Shown: positions 10,709 through 23,461, counted from the first letter of the stretch. The stretch: DNA of 29,197 nucleotides from Smittium mucronatum (GCA_001953115.1 LSSL01007651.1:1-29197); one strand, 5' to 3'. Numbers and translations: made by a program. The notes: generated by a model not told the origin, from the sequence alone.

Positions 10709-10718
10709 TTTATTTATT
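10709..10718 (-). other. candidate poly(A) signal of gene 3
   Basis: Two overlapping AATAAA motifs on the minus strand, about 80 nt past the gene 3 stop codon. Confidence 0.5.
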
Positions 10719-10794
10719 GTTAAATAAAGTTATAATAAGACTAAAGCATTGAGATCACATATTAGGATGAATTGACCTAAATTTCCATCATGGA

Positions 10795-11616
10795 TTAGTA
10801 AGGGCATACTTTTTTAAGATCAAAGTATTTGCCATTGTTAGAAATGAGCTCGGAATAGTTCAGATTGATCAAGTAGAGTGGAGTTTGGATCCCATCTTCG
10901 ATAGAGAGTGGGGCTTCAGAACCTCCCATACTTGTTTTAACCCATCCAGGATGGCATGACACGAAAGCAATATGTCTGGGATCGTTGGAATGGTCACGAG
11001 CCATCAACTTGGCATATGTGGTAACACCAGTTTTTGACACGGTGTACGAACTATTGGAGTATCCATGTTCATGGGCAGCTTTGGGATCAGAGATATAATC
11101 GGACTCGAGCTTGTTGAGCTCTTCGATGGTCAAACTATCCGAGGAGAAAATTTCCTGGACATTAGGGGCGTGGTGGCTCAATGCTCCGAGGGTGCTTGAT
11201 ACAAAAACTATACGGCCATGAGTATTCATGAGTGGCAATAGGGATTCAGTAAGTCTAACTGTACCGAAATAGTTAACTCGGAGAGTGGGCTCGGCTGATT
11301 CAGATTGTCTATCAGTTGGTTTGTTCATGTAGCCGGCATTGTTCACAAGTACATCTATACTTTTATCGCCATAAACTTCTTGAATGTGCTGAGCGAATCT
11401 GTCTATACTTGATTGGTCTACAATATCCAGTTGATGATAATGCAGCTGAACGTACTCCTTGTTAGTTTTCTTTAGAAGAGCATCGTATGCTTCTCGTCCC
11501 AAAACTTCATTTCTGCTGGTCATGAGTATAGTGGTTGGTTTTGTGGCATTCTCAACAAGGTTGTTGACTATCCCATGTCCAATACCTTTGTTAGATCCTG
11601 TCACTATAATCAACAT
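10795..11616 (-). CDS. CBR1-like carbonyl reductase (SDR family), paralog 3
   Basis: Third tandem paralog, 273 residues, no intron in the coding part, probably an NADPH-dependent carbonyl reductase of the cytosol. It has TGSNKGIG at 6-13, R35, D64, a canonical NNAG at 92-95, N115, Ser140/141, the CBR-type insertion, YTVSK at 191-195 and PGWVKTSMGG at 223-232. Of the three paralogs it alone keeps the consensus NNAG. The frame stays open for 14 codons upstream (to 11658), but that extension begins with TTG, not ATG, and would translate a pyrimidine tract ending in CAG. The ATG at 11616 aligns with both paralogs and is chosen. It is about 82% identical to paralog 2 by eye. A poly(A) signal lies about 80 nt downstream. 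Confidence 0.93.
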   Translation of the reverse strand: MLIIVTGSNKGIGHGIVNNLVENATKPTTILMTSRNEVLGREAYDALLKKTNKEYVQLHYHQLDIVDQSSIDRFAQHIQEVYGDKSIDVLVNNAGYMNKPTDRQSESAEPTLRVNYFGTVRLTESLLPLMNTHGRIVFVSSTLGALSHHAPNVQEIFSSDSLTIEELNKLESDYISDPKAAHEHGYSNSSYTVSKTGVTTYAKLMARDHSNDPRHIAFVSCHPGWVKTSMGGSEAPLSIEDGIQTPLYLINLNYSELISNNGKYFDLKKVCPY

Positions 11617-11638
11617 GTCGAATATTCTTGTTTTGAAG

Positions 11639-11650
11639 CTGAAAAAAATA
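11639..11650 (-). promoter_or_regulatory. splice-acceptor-like site before gene 3
   Basis: Minus strand reads TATTTTTTTCAG with the AG at 11640-11639, 22 nt before the ATG, the same placement as in gene 2. A donor-like A|GTAAGT lies upstream at 11892-11887, which would give a 5'UTR intron of about 254 nt. Joining a spliced leader here is the alternative. Confidence 0.45.
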
Positions 11651-11686
11651 TGAGACAAGCCAATTTAAATTAGTTGAATGGCAGGG

Positions 11687-11700
11687 CTTATATATAAAAA
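11687..11700 (-). promoter_or_regulatory. TATA-like element upstream of gene 3
   Basis: Minus strand reads TTTTTATATATAAG, a good TATA match followed by GC-richer sequence. Initiation 25-30 nt downstream would fall near 11665, only about 25 nt before the acceptor-like site. That leaves no room for an ordinary intron but would suit a short outron. If instead the 254-nt intron is real, this element lies inside it and is not the promoter. Confidence 0.35.
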
Positions 11701-13232
11701 TTAAGACAATTTCACCCTTATAAAATTGTATATATTGAAGGTATTATTAAGCCCCATATTTAGACGCGCAAATGGGACATTCCACTAAACCATGCCTTAT
11801 TCGGAACATTCCGCTGCAATAATCAATTAAACTCATATATTAAATGGCTATACTCTAAATGATAGACTATTTGTTTCCAATAGAAAACTTACTGATCCGC
11901 TTTAAAATGCTAAAATAATCTGGAAAAAAAAAAGGTGGGACAGATTTGGTTAATTTAACCATTTCAGGTTTCAGAACAATCACACGTTTTTATTTGTTAG
12001 CAAATAATTAACGACCTGGTTAATATCAAATAGCTTTTAATAATTGGCGGATAATTGCCAAAGAGTACTAGCGTTGTTTTAAAAATGGGTGCAATTTTTA
12101 TTACTCCGACTTAAACGGAAATCTGTGCATTGAAAGGCAGGATCACCAAAAATTATCAGGAGAATTATGTGAACAAGCTTTGTAATCATAATTATCCAAT
12201 ACAATCTCAAACAAATAATTAATCACACCTAATAAATACTTTGAATCCCCGTGTCAATTTGGAATTAAGTGTAAAATACCCAATTGGGAAGAGTTTGAAC
12301 ATTAATGTATAAAACAAAACGCAAAGGCGAATTGAATACAGCTCTGGCTTTAAGGCCCAAATATAGATCTGCAAGTTGGGCATTCACAACCCATTTCTGC
12401 TTTTCTAACATATTCCGTTTTTTTGAGCAGCCAAGTACTCCGAGTAACGAGCTATAAATAACAAGAAACTGGTTTTCAATTGCCACTCTTCTCAATTTAG
12501 ATTAGTATTTCTGAATAATTTTAATGGTTTATAAGTGCCGTTTTGGCTAGTTTTTATTGAATTTAAAAAACAATTTTGCTTTGATATGTACAAAAAACTC
12601 AATAAAAGGGCGTAAGATTTATGGAAGACAAGCCAGCCTTCGAACAAAATATTATTGGTTTTCCGGGTATTTTCATTTCTATGGAATCTATTCAGTGGAT
12701 CCAAAAAATAGATATTGGATTTTTTATAAACAAGTTTGAGACATGAGTAAATTGAAGGAGGAATTCAATTTTTCTTGAACTTTTATGTGAATGACTGCCA
12801 ATACTTGGTTTTTTTTAACTTTATCTCCAAAAAAAAAAAATCTAACGCGTGGAATTTACATTCATGCTTTAAAATTTCAGAACGATAAATCTTTAAAAGA
12901 TATATACATTTTATGTGGATTTGAATATTAAGTCGTGATTTTGAGACATAAATATTTTTTTCCAATCACTTTATTTGCCTATTTTTTAAATTTTGGTTTG
13001 ACAACTTATTGATAGCTGGAAAATCATATTCCAAACTCTAAATTGAAAATACATATTTTTACAATATTTCAGATGCAGTGAATAATCGCTGTATGTGTGC
13101 AAAACATTGTTTAATTTGCCAGTAAACTATCTTCGGTTCTAAAGCCAGAATTTATATGGAAGCTGGCATACTGTTTATAAAGATCACAAACTGAAAAAAG
13201 TGAAGGAGAGGTTAAAATGCGGTTATAAAAAC

Positions 13233-13238
<6 letters not shown>
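11701..13238. other. intergenic stretch with a duplicated ~75 bp motif
   Basis: A segment at about 11748-11822 and another at 12356-12430 share an ordered pattern (GCCC, ATAT, TGGG, CATTC, then ATTCCG), suggesting an old repeat. A 76-codon minus-strand frame at 12265-12495 covers the second copy but resembles no protein I know. I support no gene here. Confidence 0.35.

Positions 13239-13263
<25 letters not shown>
13239..13263. repeat. (AT)n microsatellite
   Basis: About 12 uninterrupted AT dinucleotide units. Confidence 0.95.
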
Positions 13264-16200
13264 AGTGATGTAAATGTAAAATATATTTAGAGATCAGAAC
13301 AAATTTATATCTCATAAAACCTTTCAAGTTGATTTGAGCTATAAATACTAGATATCAAAATTTATTTTATTTTTGAAATGGTTGTAGGATTATTTTTTTT
13401 TGAAGATCCTAAATTTAAGAAATATATATCTATATAAATGGATATCAATATTAGAATATTTGGTTAAATGGTGACCATGAAATTGATATTTAAAAGCCTA
13501 GTTTAAAAAATCCGGAGTGGATACGAAAATAATAGCGAAATGATACCAGGAAAAATTGCATTATGACATTATTATTATTCATTACTGGAATCTAAGTGAA
13601 ATGGTTTGATCTAGAAGGATTTTACAAGTAGATGGACTCTAGTGAAAAAAATTTATTATAAAATATTGAAACTTTAATCAAAATATTTGGGTAAAAAAAT
13701 TCTCTGAGGCTTTGAATTCATATTTGAAAAGACAAGGCCCATAACCCATTTAGAATTCATATAACACATTAACTATTTTAAAATAAATTCCAGCTTTGTT
13801 TGATTATAAATATATAGTTATCCTGAAATTTATTTTATTGATACCCCAATAAATCAATATAACTAGCTTCAGCAAAGTTAAATTAAGTTTGTTTAAAACC
13901 AACCTTTTAGTAAGTTTTATTTTTTGAAAAATTAGGGATAGTGGTATAAAAATAGGGAATTAGAATGAATTTTTTTTACTTGGATATGATATCTTGGGGG
14001 AAAAAAATTATCTTTATATAAGTGCGATCATGATTTTCTTTTTAGTGCTGCATGTATTTTTATTATAAGATATAGATTTTTGTTCCGGACTTTTATTATT
14101 CTAAATATGTCTTGGAAAAGGTATCAAAAAAAAGTGAAAACATTAATACCTCTCTTGTTTATAAAAATTAAGCACTCTTAAATTATTGCTGAAAATTTAT
14201 ATGTTTTTTAATATATTACCATATTTTTTTAGGTCAATTTTGATGAGTTGGGATTTTTTAATATATCCAGATTTACGATAGCTGCTATAGAATCTTATAC
14301 AACTCACTATCATTATAAAATATAAAATTCTTGATAGTACTAGAATTTTATTTTTTTTGGTTTAAATCTTAGGGTGTAAATGGTCTCCATTTAGTGAAAC
14401 TTTAGCCAATTTTGTCAAATTTAAAGCTTTATAATCAATTGGTCTACCAGTATTATTTTCTTGAAATGGTTTCATGACTACTAAAAAAAACCGATCTTGA
14501 CTGTAAATTTTTGTAATAAAAATAATCTCGACAAAAATTACAATATTCTTAAAACTTACAACCAAGTCTCAGCCACATATTGACTTTGAAACCGAAAAAA
14601 CCGTATATATATGATGTTAATATACACTTTCTATATTATTATTTGTCTTATGCAAATAATCTTTAAACCGAAAAGCTAAGGGAAAAACCTTGATATAGTA
14701 TCTAATCATCCAAATTTAAAAATATCTAAATTAAAAGCCTATATATTATCTAGTTTGGGTGTAAACCAAATCCCACAAGCCTTGTTTTCTTTTTTTGTTT
14801 GGGCTTTTTTTCAAATTTTACAAATAAAAAAGTTTCCAAATTCTTAAATAAAGTTCCAATACTCCTTCCATAAAAAAGATCGTTTTTTTTTATTTAAATT
14901 AGGACTCTATTCAATTTTATATTAATTTTGAAAATTAATTTTTAAAAAAAATTAAATGATTGATTTTTTATTAAAAACATTTTTTTAGCTATAGACATCG
15001 TGGTTTTATGAATTTAGATAAAGGTATGGCTATAAAATATGGAGGAGATTTTTTTTGGTTTCTGTATAATCAATACTCTGATAATATTAAAATTAAATTG
15101 CGTATCTATCAACTTTTTTAAAACAAAATTATTGCCAAAATCCTTTTAAAAAATTTTATTAAAGGTATTAAGATAAAGTAGAAAATAAAAAATTTAGAAA
15201 ATTAAAAATTAAAAATTAAATGGTCCTATAAATGTGACTTTTTTAAGAGAATTGATTGGATATCATATATTTAAAAATAATGAAACAATATTATTAAATG
15301 AATGCCGAGTTTTCAATAATTTAGTGATAAATATTGACGATTATGAATTTTAAAGCTTCAGAAAAGGATCATTAGTTAGATGTTTTTTAAAAAAAGGGGA
15401 TTTCACAGAATAAAACTCTGTTTGGAATCCCTAGTACTTATTTTTTGTGTTTATAAAAATATTTGACAACAAATTCAATAAAATATGTTTCGAGTTGTTT
15501 TGATTTCAGAATATTTTTTTTGCTTAGAGTAATAATTCTGTATCATAAAACGAATTGAAACTATTTATTCTTTTTTTGTTTCGGAATTCCACCTCTGCTA
15601 TCAAGACTCATAAATTAAAATCGGGTTTAACTTTTATATAAATTTATACAGGAGATCTCAAAATTATATTAGTATTATTTAATTTAGTAATTTTTTGATT
15701 TTTTCCGATTTTTAGTTAGAAAAATCGTTAATAAACATTTATCTCTAAAAATATGATTATTAAGATACTTTAATCTTAAGTATTCGCTTTGGATTCGTTT
15801 TGCTTACAACTTCAAATTGTGTTTAAAATATTAATATAGGCTGAGAATGATTATTTTCAACGGTAAAATTTTAATTAAATCTAAGGAAATAATCAAAATT
15901 GAATGTTTTCTCGGATTTTTTTAATATAAAATAGTATAAATTCATTATTAAGAATTTTTTTTTGAGGTCATTATATCGAAATTTTAAAATCATTGACTCC
16001 GATCATTTTTTAAGGCGATTTATAACAAATCAGTAACAAGAAAAATCTAATATAGATTTATTTATTTTTTATTTACTTTTTAGGTACTTTTTAAGATATT
16101 TTTGTAATATTTATGGCTCAAATAATCTAATTTGACTTTAAAAAAGATATAATTGGTGTGAAAATTACAAATAGATCTTCTTAATTAAGAGATAATAATT

Positions 16201-18500
16201 AATAACGGTTTTAAATAAGCCCAATTAAATTTTAAATTAAATAATTATAAATATATTTGAAGTTAAAACCGATAAATTTTTCCAAATTTTCAAAAAAGTA
16301 GATAAAATAAATCAACTAAGAATATTTTTAGATAAAAATCATTTAAGATTATAAATACCGAGAGATTACTTAATTTGTTGCTAAATTTCTCATCATTTAA
16401 GAAAAAATTGCTTCTAAATTTAATAAAAACTCGCATATTTTCAAAAATACCTTTTTTTAGAAATTTATATTTTATTGACCGACTAAGAATTTACATATCT
16501 GTAATCTAATTAGTTCAATATTTTTATAAACAGTAGAAATAAATATTTTATATTTTATATTTATTGTACTAATATTTATAAATTATTATTTTAAAAAATG
16601 ATACACTAGTTATTTTTGGAAATAATATACATTTATTATAGTTTTTATATTTTAAAAAATCCAATTTTCTTTAAGTCTGTTGAATTTTTATATTATGATT
16701 GCCTTGTTTTTGTTTTGAGTTAAGATCGATAATTACTCTTAGAATTCAATTTATTCCGAAATATAATAAATTATACCGTTAATTATTTATAAATTTTTTT
16801 GAAGATGTCGTAAAAAACGTACAACGGATATTTGAATATCAAAAAAAAAAAATTCCAGAAAATAAATTAATAATGAAATAAGTATTTCACTTTTATTAGA
16901 CTATATGTTTAATTTTTTATGTTTTATTCATATATTTCACGGAAAAAATGTTGAAATTTCACATATTTCATATTTATTCCTATACTCTTTTTTTAATTTA
17001 TAAATGATTATAAAAAAATTCATTGAATTTTACATTATAAAAGTTAAAATATGTCTTATAAAAATACAAAATATTGTGTTAGAATTTTCGAAGTCTATTC
17101 TTTTTAACCAATTTTTTTTTTATCGTTATACTCAAAAATGGTCATTTTCCTGCTTGCTATAATAACAATTAATATATTTATAAAGAAAGAGATTAGTGAA
17201 TTCCTAATTATTTATGGCGTTATCACTAAATTTTAATCATTATCATAATTTGAATAGATTTTATTGTAAAATTCTATAAAAAATTATACGATGGATGACT
17301 TATCAATAATTTTTTTTCTATTTTAAATTTTTTTTATTACCCTCATTCATTTCAAATTAGGAATTTGATAAGTATTAAAACTGGAGAAAATTTTTATTTA
17401 AATAATTTATTAAGTTTTGCATGAATAAAATTTATTTATTAAACACAATAAAGTTTTGATTTTTTTTTGTATTCCACTTTTTATATATTATATAATAATC
17501 AGTATCAATAATTATATACCTATACACCAAATTGATAGAATATTTTTTGAATTGCTATCAATTTTATGATTGAATTTTATCGGGGTTTTAATATATCGAG
17601 TTAAATTTAGCGTTTAAAATTTTGGATTTTGCTTTCATCAAATTATTTACAATTATGATTTATTTAATTCTGGTGATAATTATTTCAAAAATATTAAAAA
17701 AGCCCCTTAGATTTAATAATATAAAATTTTGAGTTTTTTTTCACAAATATAATCCAAAATCTTTAATTTATCTCTTTTTTTTACTTTAAAAATTTTATAA
17801 AGAAAAGGCAACTTTTTATGGTATATCCTATTCGAATGTTATTTATAGAGCATAAAATTGTGAATTTTATTAGTTTTATTATTTTTGTGAATTCTATTAT
17901 TTTTTAGTGTGTTTTTTTAAAATAATTAAAATGGGTAAATAGATAATATGCTTTAAGATATATATTTACTATTTCACGCTTTTTTGATAAAAATATGAAT
18001 TAAAATTTAAAAAATTAACAATGTGAAATTATTTATTGGCGAACAATGTATATATTCCGAAAAAAAATTATTTTGATTGTGTAGTAGATAATTTACTGAT
18101 ATTTTTAGAAATTGTGATTTTCAGCTTTACTTGGAATGATATGAAAAAAAAAACTTAATTAAAACCAAAAAAGTTTAAAAAATACGTGTTATATCATATT
18201 TCTTTGCATAAAATTAAAAAATTCAATTTATAGCACACTTTTTTATGTATTTTTCAGGTATAATTAATCATAAGTTTATAATACATCACGATTATCTTTA
18301 GTTTTAAAATAAAATTATGTTTTTAAAATTTTTTGATTGTTATATTTTTTAAATTTTGTAAAAAATAAAATTAGGTTCACAATATTAAATTTTTAATCAG
18401 AATAGGTAAAAAATTATGAGCATTTTTCGAGTTAATGTCAAAAAATAAACGTAATTGACTGAATAATTTTTAAAAAATAATAAAATTTCCATTGTTTTAG
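13264..18500. other. gene-poor, extremely AT-rich block (left part)
   Basis: From about 14.9 kb onward A and T dominate. 60-base spot counts gave 5 to 17 G+C, i.e. 8-28%. Poly-T and poly-A runs of 7-10 are common and no frame of 60 codons exists between 14.6 and 18.6 kb. I saw no tandem period, RNA gene or transposon end. It is probably non-coding. Confidence 0.6.
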
Positions 18501-18604
18501 TGAGGTTATACCTGAAGTATTTATTGCATTCTGATTCCCACGAGGAGGATGGACTCCATTGAAACCAATAAAGATATTTTGATTTTAATAAACGTTAAAA
18601 ATAG

Positions 18605-19126
18605 TTAATTTAATTTGATATTGTTGGAAGTGGGTTCTCTATACCAATCCAATATGTATAAATCATCATTTCTAAACTGTTTCTGTACGTTTAAAGATAA
18701 GGCAAAGCTAAGTACACTATTTCTGGCACAACCATCGCACTCACCCAGGAGAGAATTTAGGGCAGGTATTGTTCCCTTACTCTGCCTATCCATGCTTCAC
18801 CCTTTGCTTTCTGTACTGACAACACTAAATGTTTGTACAACTCCCATGATAGGAATAATAGGTGAGAACCTTACCTGGAGGTTGAGACTGGAACTTAATG
18901 AAAATCCCAGTAAATTAGATACAAGATATTCTATAACTGACTCTCTAACTAATTTAACCGATGGGTCTAAGTCATAGCCTAGTGGATGAGCTTCAGTATA
19001 GAAGGACGCTAAAGAATCGCCGTTTTCATCTTCTGCCACCTCTCTTCAAGCGTCAATCATCGGTTTATATCCATAAGGATAAGCACCGGAATCGAAAAAT
19101 TCATGGTTGTAAATAACAACCTTCAT
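18605..19126 (-). pseudogene. unrecognised frame with two in-frame TGA codons, possible pseudogene
   Basis: From the ATG at 19126 to a TAA at 18605 the minus strand gives 173 codons interrupted only by TGA at 19046-19048 and 18797-18799. Upstream, the same frame continues past one TAG (19175-19177) through hydrophobic, membrane-like residues to about 19318. The middle contains an acidic run (REVAEDENGDS) and the end a CDGC. I do not recognise the family. Composition near 40% GC contrasts sharply with the AT-rich flanks. A 120-codon frame on the opposite strand (18615-18977) overlaps it and could be the shadow or the real one. A CAG|GTAAGG donor-like site lies at 18877-18869. It may be a decayed gene, a pseudogene, or DNA from a source reading TGA as Trp. 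Confidence 0.3.
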
Positions 19127-19429
19127 AGCACTATTTAAGCTAATTCCTACACTAAGCCAAACTATAAAACCGGACTAACAGGTAATGATCCCAGCCCACC
19201 AAAATACTAAAATAAAACTAAGAAAATTACCAGAACAAAGACTTTTAAAACACATGCGAACAATATAAAAAGAAGTTTCATTCAAAAAGAGAAATAAAAC
19301 TATCTAATCTAACTAATAAACTAATAAGTGACTAAAAATGATCCTATAGCGTGATAAGGCTTTCAGAACATAAAGAGGGAGTAGCTTCACCTAGGAAAAA
19401 AAATGGGCGTCCTACCACTTAAATATCTT

Positions 19430-22400
19430 ATTTTACATAAATTTTTCTTTAAAATTCTTTACTATTTAGGGGGTTATGATTTTTATTTCAAGATTATATC
19501 TAAATTGATTTTTTTTTTGTCTACTTAAATGTATTAAAGTAGAAAATTTTTCGATTAAATACCAATAAACTTGTACAAATTTTAATTGCAAACATTTTAG
19601 TTTCATTTTTTTTATCAAATTAAAACTTTTTCTAACATGATTTTATTTAAAATTTTTAATGTGTACTGAAGTTTATTTGTTTTACTTATTTGAGATATAT
19701 GTTATTTTTTTGATTTTCTTATGGAAGATTTTATTTTAATTTAATCATTTTGATTAGTTTGTATTAATTTTTAATCGATTTTACTATTTAGACGATCTTT
19801 TTATAGCTCTAATACTTCGTTTTGTACTGTATTTTTATTATTGTGAGCCAAGTTTCCAGCTGATTATTATTTCAATAAAACCATAAAATTAAGGTTTTTT
19901 TTATAAACAAAAATCCACTAATAATTTTAAATAATCGAATAATCGTATCAATTTTACAAATAACATATTTATTTTTGAAAAATTTCCCAGTATTTTAAAA
20001 AATATAAAAGTATAATTACATTTTTTGTATGCTGTTTTAAACAAGAATACATAATACAATTATTATAACATATGCATCTTATTTGTTAATAAAATGTAAC
20101 GTATAAATATATAGGATTAAAAATGGATGTTTTAAGTTAATAAAAATATACGGATTTTTTTTTATCATATTCAGAACAACAGAAATACAAAAAAAATTTT
20201 ATCTTCATGAAAAAAGCTCTAAATAATACAAAAAAATTAAAAACAACTTTTTCAACATTCTTATATAGCTCTTAATTATAACTTTTCCTGATTTTTTGGA
20301 TAAGAAATTTGAAAGTATATAAAAAAATTGAATTAATAATATAGAAATGATTAGATTACAACATGCTTCCGAAAATTATCAATTTGTTTTATTTAAAAGA
20401 AAATATCTATGATATTTAAATGGAATAAATGCAGCTTTTATATAATCAAAAAGTATAAAATAGCTAGCAATAATTTATTCTCAGAAAAACTATTTAAAAA
20501 TAAAAATTTAAATAATCTTACTCCAATTATTAAGTTATTATAAGGGTAAATAAACAATCAAAAAAAAGAAATGTATACATTATTGTAATGCAGCATTATT
20601 AGATAATTGGACAGAAAATTAAAAAAAAATTAAAAAGGAACAAATGGCTAATTTTTTATTTTTTTTAAATTTATTAATCATTAAAAAAAATTCATAAAAA
20701 ATAAATATCTCTTTTTTAAAATATTTTATTTTATTAATAATGGGGTTTCTGTCAATAGATCAAATCATACCACAAATAAAAACTGTTATGCTTAAAAAGT
20801 AAAAATCAGATATCTTTATGCATAAAATTCCTTTTAAAATGCCCTTGAATTAGTTACTATAACCCACAGTCAATTAAATAAAACCTTTTTTGGCTATTGG
20901 GCTATTAATTTAATTAAAATATTCTATAAAAATATTAATTTTTCACAAATGGTGTATTTTTGTAGGAATTAATCTTAGATAGCGACATTTTCATACTAAA
21001 GTTTTACCACTTTTCTCTTTATAAAATCGTGGGTTATAATTTATAATTTTATTGGTTAATATGAAGCTAAAATTTTAAATAAAATCATGTGCTATAAGCT
21101 AAAATAAAATTATTCATTTAATATAAGAGAGATTATTTTCAACACCACCATTTTTTTACACTCAAAACTTTGTTTAATAACAATTTATATCACCCTCAAA
21201 CCAATTAAAGCAAAAAAACATTCTAGATCAGATAATTTTTCAAAATTTTTCTAATAATAAATTTTTTTATCGAATATTAATTTTAAACTACCCAATAACC
21301 TTATTTCTTATTCTATGATCTCATTTCCAAATTAATAAATTGGAAAAAAATTTATCGGTAAGTTTCTGTTCTCGTAGAGAATTTTAAAATTTATCTATTA
21401 TTATTGGGTAGTCGATGATTTAATAAAAAATTAGCTATTTTTTTACACAGAAAAAAAATAAATCTGGTATTTAAAACAATCTCTAATTCAAGCACTATTG
21501 TTTTTAAAAATAAATTTATTATGGAAATCACAAAAGAATTATTCTTAAGAGAAAAGCCTATTGTTTTGGAAACCCCTATTAAATTTCAAAATAATTTTTT
21601 TTAAAGGTTTAAAAGAGTTATTTAGAAGTAATATTTGTAAATAAATATTAATATTTTATTTAAATAGCCCCACTGAGTTATAATTTTTTCCCTACAAAAA
21701 ATAAAAATAAAATCTTAAATTAAATTATAACCAAATTTTTGATTGATATTACAGACATTCTCAAACAAGAAAAAAAATCCTTGAGTTATTATGATAAGAA
21801 TAGATGAAAAATTTAAATTAATAAGAGAAATATTTAGAAATAAATCATTGCGTTAATTTTTCTAATAATGATTTTCCGCTTTTTTTAAACCATATTAAAG
21901 TTTCACTAACAAAATAAATGTAAAATTAGGTTTTTTATATCAGAAATTTACGATTTATTTATAATTTATAATTAAAAAAACACCCTGATTGTCTAAATAT
22001 TTTTCTTTTTTAAAATATTAATCATTAATTTAATTGACCCCAAAAAAGAAAAAGAAATACTGTGATTTCAGAAATTTATTTTTTTTTCAAATAAACTTTT
22101 ACGTTATTCGATTTTATCAAAAAAATTTAAACCTCAATAATTAAACATAGTTATAAAATATTTGAATTCAAACGAAATGTCGAAAAATTTATTTACAAAT
22201 CCTAAAAATATGAGGAAAAAACATTTTTACTTCGCATATAAAAGAGATATAATTTATTTTAGGTCCCATTTTTGATTAATGAATTTCACATCCTTAAAGA
22301 AATTCAACCCTCCCAAAAAATAAGGACAAAATTCAATAAAAATATCATAAAATTTCAATGATATTTTTCGTATATTAAATCAACTAATCGGTAATGAATA

Positions 22401-23145
22401 GAATTTTTCGATAGGTTTTATAAATGTCTCAAAACATTTTAATTTAAAATTTATTATTGATAAAAATTAAAACTCTTTGAATTGTATGCCATCTTTATTT
22501 TATTGAATAATTTAAGAGGGTTTTTAGCATTTTTTTAAATTATAGTAAATTAAAGGGGTGGAGGGTGGATAATTTTAGCACCAATTCAGATAATTTTTTT
22601 TGATAAGATAAAAAAACGTAAATTAATTTAAAAAAATAATTTTTTAAAATGAGGAAATTTCATATTGCTTAATATTTTAAAATGAATATTTTTTGTTTAA
22701 ATCCAAATTCAAGTTACTCGCTTTGTTTAAATTCAACCTATATATTAAAGAAAATAAATATTCAGAATCAGAGATTTATTTTTGTAAAATTTTTATAATT
22801 ACAAATATATGTCACCGAATTTCCAAATTTTCTACTTTTTATTAATCATTTTTCGTAAATAATTTTTTTTTTATAAAACATAATAATGTAGATGATAGTG
22901 AATTCAGAACTAATAAGCCAGAAAAAAAATTCTTTACAAAAATTAAACATATTAAAGCTATGTTGTCAAGAAAATCATTCTATAATCTATAAATCACTTA
23001 TATATAACATTTATAAAAAAAAATCATAATACAAAATATTATTTAATTTTCAAAAAAAAAAAAAAAATTCATATTAATTTAAATTTAATTAATATAAATG
23101 CATCAAAGCGAATTTCAAAATTTTAAACAATATGATTTTTTTATA
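19430..23145. other. gene-poor, extremely AT-rich block (right part)
   Basis: Composition is like that of 14.9-18.5 kb, with long A and T homopolymers and no frame of 60 codons. I looked for an inverted or direct match to the left block and could not align them by eye. No feature is supported. Confidence 0.6.
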
Positions 23146-23461
23146 ATGTTTTGTACCCCAACTCATCTCTGGAAAGACAACCGCTAGATTGCTCAGGGCT
23201 GTTGGTTTTTTATGTACTGAATATTTACTTAAACTCCTAAACACAAGAATTATAGATAATTGTATTTCGATAATAAATTTTTCTGTTTATAGCACAAATT
23301 AAACATTAAAATTCAGATTATAGTCAAACTAAACTATTTTTAGACCCATCCTCCAAAAAGTAATCATATAAACACTGAAAAGGATATTTAAAAATTTAAA
23401 GCTGATATTTTTATTTCAAAACGAGTAGGAGAAAATAAAAAAAATTAGTTCGGCACATTTA

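Noticed and set aside
11617..11658. A 14-residue N-terminal extension of dehydrogenase paralog 3.
   Set aside because: It begins at TTG, runs through a pyrimidine tract and CAG, and has no counterpart in the two paralogs.
18605..19318. Resemblance of the TGA-interrupted frame to mitochondrial cytochrome oxidase subunit 2 (length about 237 codons, hydrophobic N-terminal part, an NLQVRF segment, a GEC..C near the end).
   Set aside because: The conserved hallmarks are missing: no GHQWYW-like segment, no CuA histidines, only CxxC spacing, and the distances between matched points do not agree. I treat the likeness as chance until a search says otherwise.
14900..23145. Apparent strand asymmetry, with G over C left of the island and C over G right of it.
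   Set aside because: Counting several 60-base lines on each side gave mixed results, so I do not claim a skew switch.
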